This document shows positions 60,820 to 64,000 of a stretch of 64,000 nt of DNA, piece after piece (positions within the stretch are counted from its first letter, which is position 1; every line of letters starts with the position of its first letter). Origin of the DNA: CAWIUB01 sp963839995 (GTDB lineage: Bacteria; Actinomycetota; Actinomycetes; Mycobacteriales; Jatrophihabitantaceae); assembly GCA_963839995.1 (NCBI GenBank), contig CAWIXH010000009.1, positions 1 to 64,000 of the forward strand. Direction: 5' to 3'. The position numbers and the translations under genes were made by a program. Under the pieces are notes generated by a model. That model saw only the letters and a program-made list of their open reading frames with translations. It was not told the DNA's origin and ran no database searches.

Positions 60820-60954
60820 ATGGCAGACAAGTCCCCACGACACGCCACCAGCAAGAAACCAAGCATGACCATCAAGCAGAAGCGAGCCGCCAAGAAGCTC
60901 AAACTCGAGCAGGCCACCAGACGCGACGTGGCGGCCGCCGTCCGCGACAGGTGA
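60820..60954 (+). CDS. small basic protein, 44 residues
   Basis: GGGAGAG precedes ATG 60820. The frame encodes MADKSPRHATSKKPSMTIKQ, KRAAKKLKLEQATRRDVAAA and VRDR, ending at 60954. It is strongly basic and resembles short actinobacterial proteins of the MADKSPR...SIKEKR type seen near stress genes. Too short for most gene finders, but the ribosome binding site, codon pattern and motif support it. Confidence 0.6.
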   Translation: MADKSPRHATSKKPSMTIKQKRAAKKLKLEQATRRDVAAAVRDR

Positions 60955-61329
60955 GCTGAGCAAACCGGCCGCCCACAACCTCGACCATGTCGGCACTGAG
61001 CCAGTGGAGACCGTGGGGCTCAATAACCTCTGATGAGCCACCGCTGTCCGTCCGGCATGACGACGTGGAGCACGTCGTCGCCTTACTTCTGCGACCAGGG
61101 CGAGAAGCGCATCAACGACTACTTACTCGCCTCGGGCGGCAGCCCACGATCTTCCCGGCGTTGACCTCGACGCCTCGCTGGGGTCATCGAGTTTCTGTCC
61201 TGCCCGTGAGCGTGCTTCCGACCGCGATCAGCGAGCTGGCGTAGCGATCCACGTAGTCCTGTCCGGACAGTCGCTGCACTGCGACGCACACGGCGCGGCC
61301 GGGCCGAAATAATCAGGTGAGATCATCCG
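60955..61329. other. intergenic, no supported gene
   Basis: A frame at 60987-61244 is open but looks random. No hairpin of note. Confidence 0.4.
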
Positions 61330-62148
61330 GTGATGGGCTCGCGGCGGCTGTCGGTCGGGTGCGCGTTCACCTATCAGGCGGAGGTCGCCACCCCGTCGAT
61401 CTTTCACGTCCAGCCGGGCGAATCACCGGTGTTCACGGTGAGGTCCGAGGAGTGGTCGTCGACGCCCCAGTTGCGGCTGCGCAGCTACGCGGACCTGTAC
61501 GGCAATCGATGTACCCGGGTGGTGCTGCCAATGGGGCGGTCGACCTTCCGATACGCGGCTGAGATCGACGTCCCGAACTTGACGGAGGACGTCGACGAGA
61601 CGGCACGTGAGATCGCACCGGACGACCTGCCCGACGACACGCTGATCTACACGCTGCCCAGCCGCTACTGCCTACCGGACGTACTGGGCAACGAGGCGTG
61701 GGCGCTGTTCGGTACACATGCGCCTGGCTACCCGCGGGTGCAGACCATCTGCGACCACGTGCACTCCCACGTCACATTCCGCTACGGCAGCTCGACCGCC
61801 TGGTCGACGGCCGCCGAGATCAACAGCACCCGGCTGGGCGTGTGCCGAGACTTCACCCATCTGGCCATCTCGTTCTGCCGGGCACTGAACATTCCGGCCC
61901 GCTACGTGTTCGGCTACCTACCCGACATGGACGTCCCGGTCGACCCCGCGCCGATGGACTTCGCGGCGTGGATGGAGGTCTGGCTGGCTGATCGCTGGTG
62001 GACGTTCGACCCGCGCAACAACACCCGCCGCAAGGGCCGGGTGGTGATCGGCCGGGGCCGGGACGCTTCGGACGTGGCGATGGCCACGACCTTCGGCGGC
62101 CCCCGCCTGGACAGCATGACCGTCCGCGCCCAGGAGGTGCCCGGATGA
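61330..62148 (+). CDS. transglutaminase-like cysteine-protease-fold protein
   Basis: Intact 272-codon frame from ATG 61330. An N-terminal beta domain (VGCAFTYQAEVATPSIFHVQ, VRSEEWSSTPQLRLRSYADL) precedes the transglutaminase core: HAPGYPRVQTICDHVHSHVT, EINSTRLGVCRDFTHLAISF (Cys172), CRALNIPARYVFGYLPDMDV and WLADRWWTFDPRNNTRRKGR. At the canonical His position before AWMEVWL there is Ala212 (DFAAW), so either another His serves or the protein is not a normal triad enzyme. Overlaps the next gene by ATGATG. Confidence 0.8.
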   Translation: MMGSRRLSVGCAFTYQAEVATPSIFHVQPGESPVFTVRSEEWSSTPQLRLRSYADLYGNRCTRVVLPMGRSTFRYAAEIDVPNLTEDVDETAREIAPDDLPDDTLIYTLPSRYCLPDVLGNEAWALFGTHAPGYPRVQTICDHVHSHVTFRYGSSTAWSTAAEINSTRLGVCRDFTHLAISFCRALNIPARYVFGYLPDMDVPVDPAPMDFAAWMEVWLADRWWTFDPRNNTRRKGRVVIGRGRDASDVAMATTFGGPRLDSMTVRAQEVPG

Positions 62149-62700
62149 TGCTCAACCGCCAGCTACTGCACGCCCCGGTGCGCGACCACCACGAGGTTGA
62201 TCTCGACGATGCCCACCGGGTGACCTACCTGCTCGAGCAGAGCTTCCGCTACGACTACCCGCAACCGGTCAACCGGCTGCGCCACCGTCTGGTGGTCCTG
62301 CCACCGGTGCGACACGGCAACCAGCACCTGCGCGCACACCGGGTGGACGTCGAAGGCGCCGCCGCCCGCCGCCGGCTGCGACGCGACGCGCGCGGCAACA
62401 CCCGTCGTGCGGCTGCACGCCGACCGGGTCGAGCGAAGTGTGCGCTTCCGGATCGGGGCGCTGCTCGAACGCGTACACAGCGACGGGCCGGTACGGGTGC
62501 ACGCGGACGCCCTCACCGACCCGCGGCTGCTGGGACGTAGCGCGGCCACCCCGCTTGAGCTGGCCGGTCGGATCTGCCAGACGGTGCACTCGGCGATGAG
62601 CTACCAGCACGGCGTCACCTCGGTAGGCACCACCGCAGGCGGGGGCCTGGGTGGCTTGGAGGCGCGGTTCGCGGCACGGTCGGAGGGCCGGGTTTGTTGC
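62145..62700 (+). pseudogene. second transglutaminase-family protein, frameshifted and truncated
   Basis: ATG 62145 overlaps the stop of the preceding gene. The N-terminal domain is readable: VTYLLEQSFRYDYPQPVNRL, RHRLVVLPPVRHGNQHLRAH, RRLRRDARGN. Near 62400 the frame changes to VRLHADRVERSVRFRIGALL, ERVHSDGPVRVHADALTDPR and QTVHSAMSYQHGVTSVGTT. It then ends about 62700, before the catalytic Cys, where the groEL promoter begins. So the N-terminal (Bact_transglu_N-like) domain survives and the catalytic core is lost. Confidence 0.65.
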
Positions 62701-62730
62701 GGTTATGGGTGGGCGGGTGCTACACCTGTG

Positions 62731-62757
62731 TTAGCACTCTCGTGTTGTGAGTGCTAA
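62731..62757 (+). promoter_or_regulatory. CIRCE operator (HrcA binding site)
   Basis: TTAGCACTC-N9-GAGTGCTAA is a perfect CIRCE inverted repeat, 105 bp upstream of the groEL ATG. HrcA repressor binds this and releases it on heat shock. Confidence 0.97.
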
Positions 62758-62861
62758 TCGATCCCGATGAGGCGTCCAGTGATGGGCGCCGTCCGTCGCG
62801 GGCATCGCCGGTCGGTCCACCCAGTGCTGATCTGGCACGAGACAGGCAAAGGACAACGACC

Positions 62862-64000
<1,139 letters not shown>

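Overview
The window is high-GC DNA from an actinomycete. Support comes from the codon bias, a protealysin/emfourin pair, F420-type (DUF385) and DUF2252 proteins, insertion sequences of actinobacterial type, and a groEL behind a perfect CIRCE operator. The genus cannot be named from sequence alone; a Frankia- or Pseudonocardia-like soil or plant-associated organism is a guess, helped by a broken ACC deaminase gene. Most of the window reads as a decaying accessory region. Frameshifts, truncated genes and transposase fragments are frequent, with islands of intact genes between them.

Layout. 1-8.8 kb: remains of a conjugative or integrative element: an NlpC/P60 hydrolase C-terminus, a VirD4/TraG-type coupling protein broken by many frameshifts, a DnaB-N-like protein, a single-stranded DNA-binding protein and several element-specific unknowns. 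8.8-16.1 kb: a graveyard of IS110, IS1380, IS256 and transposon-ATPase fragments plus GAP and slipin pieces. It also holds one structurally complete IS (11509-13150) with a CTAG target duplication, sitting inside a gene whose frame closes when the IS is removed. 16.3-20.2 kb: intact genes for an amidohydrolase, a uracil-DNA-glycosylase-like protein, a protealysin-like M4 protease and its emfourin-type inhibitor. 20.9-26.4 kb: a small dehydrogenase/monooxygenase operon, a VOC protein, an Sll1717-type P-loop ATPase and a protein that may have an Ntn-hydrolase-like fold. 26.5-31.1 kb: ISAzo13 and MFS fragments, an intact DUF2252 gene, a LuxR remnant and the 3' part of a tRNA-Gly(CCC), a likely integration scar. 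31.4-34.1 kb: a DUF6941-like gene divergent from a BrnT/RHH-like toxin-antitoxin pair with palindromic operators, then VOC and GNAT genes. 34.8-38.5 kb: a HAF-repeat gene split by a 3.19-kb three-gene transposon with a 6-bp target duplication.

39-46.9 kb: thioesterase, GNAT and membrane genes among many remnants, including a P450 fragment fused in frame to an IS1595 transposase, an OsmC gene lacking its catalytic Cys, a frameshifted arginase-family gene and half an acdS. 46.9-53.8 kb: the most interesting block, four unusual proteins with nuclease signatures (two HNH-like, one PD-(D/E)xK-like, one with a C-terminal HEPN RNase motif), a candidate undescribed defence cluster. 54.4-64 kb: VOC, a YciI-DUF385 fusion, TetR, Hsp20, a 44-residue basic protein, a transglutaminase-like gene followed by a broken second one, and CIRCE-groEL running off the end.

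Genes likely to work together: the protease and its inhibitor; the toxin-antitoxin pair and its operators; the three transposon genes; the Fe-dehydrogenase/monooxygenase pair; and possibly the 46.9-53.8 kb nuclease block. All family names come from reading motifs by eye; no database search was run.
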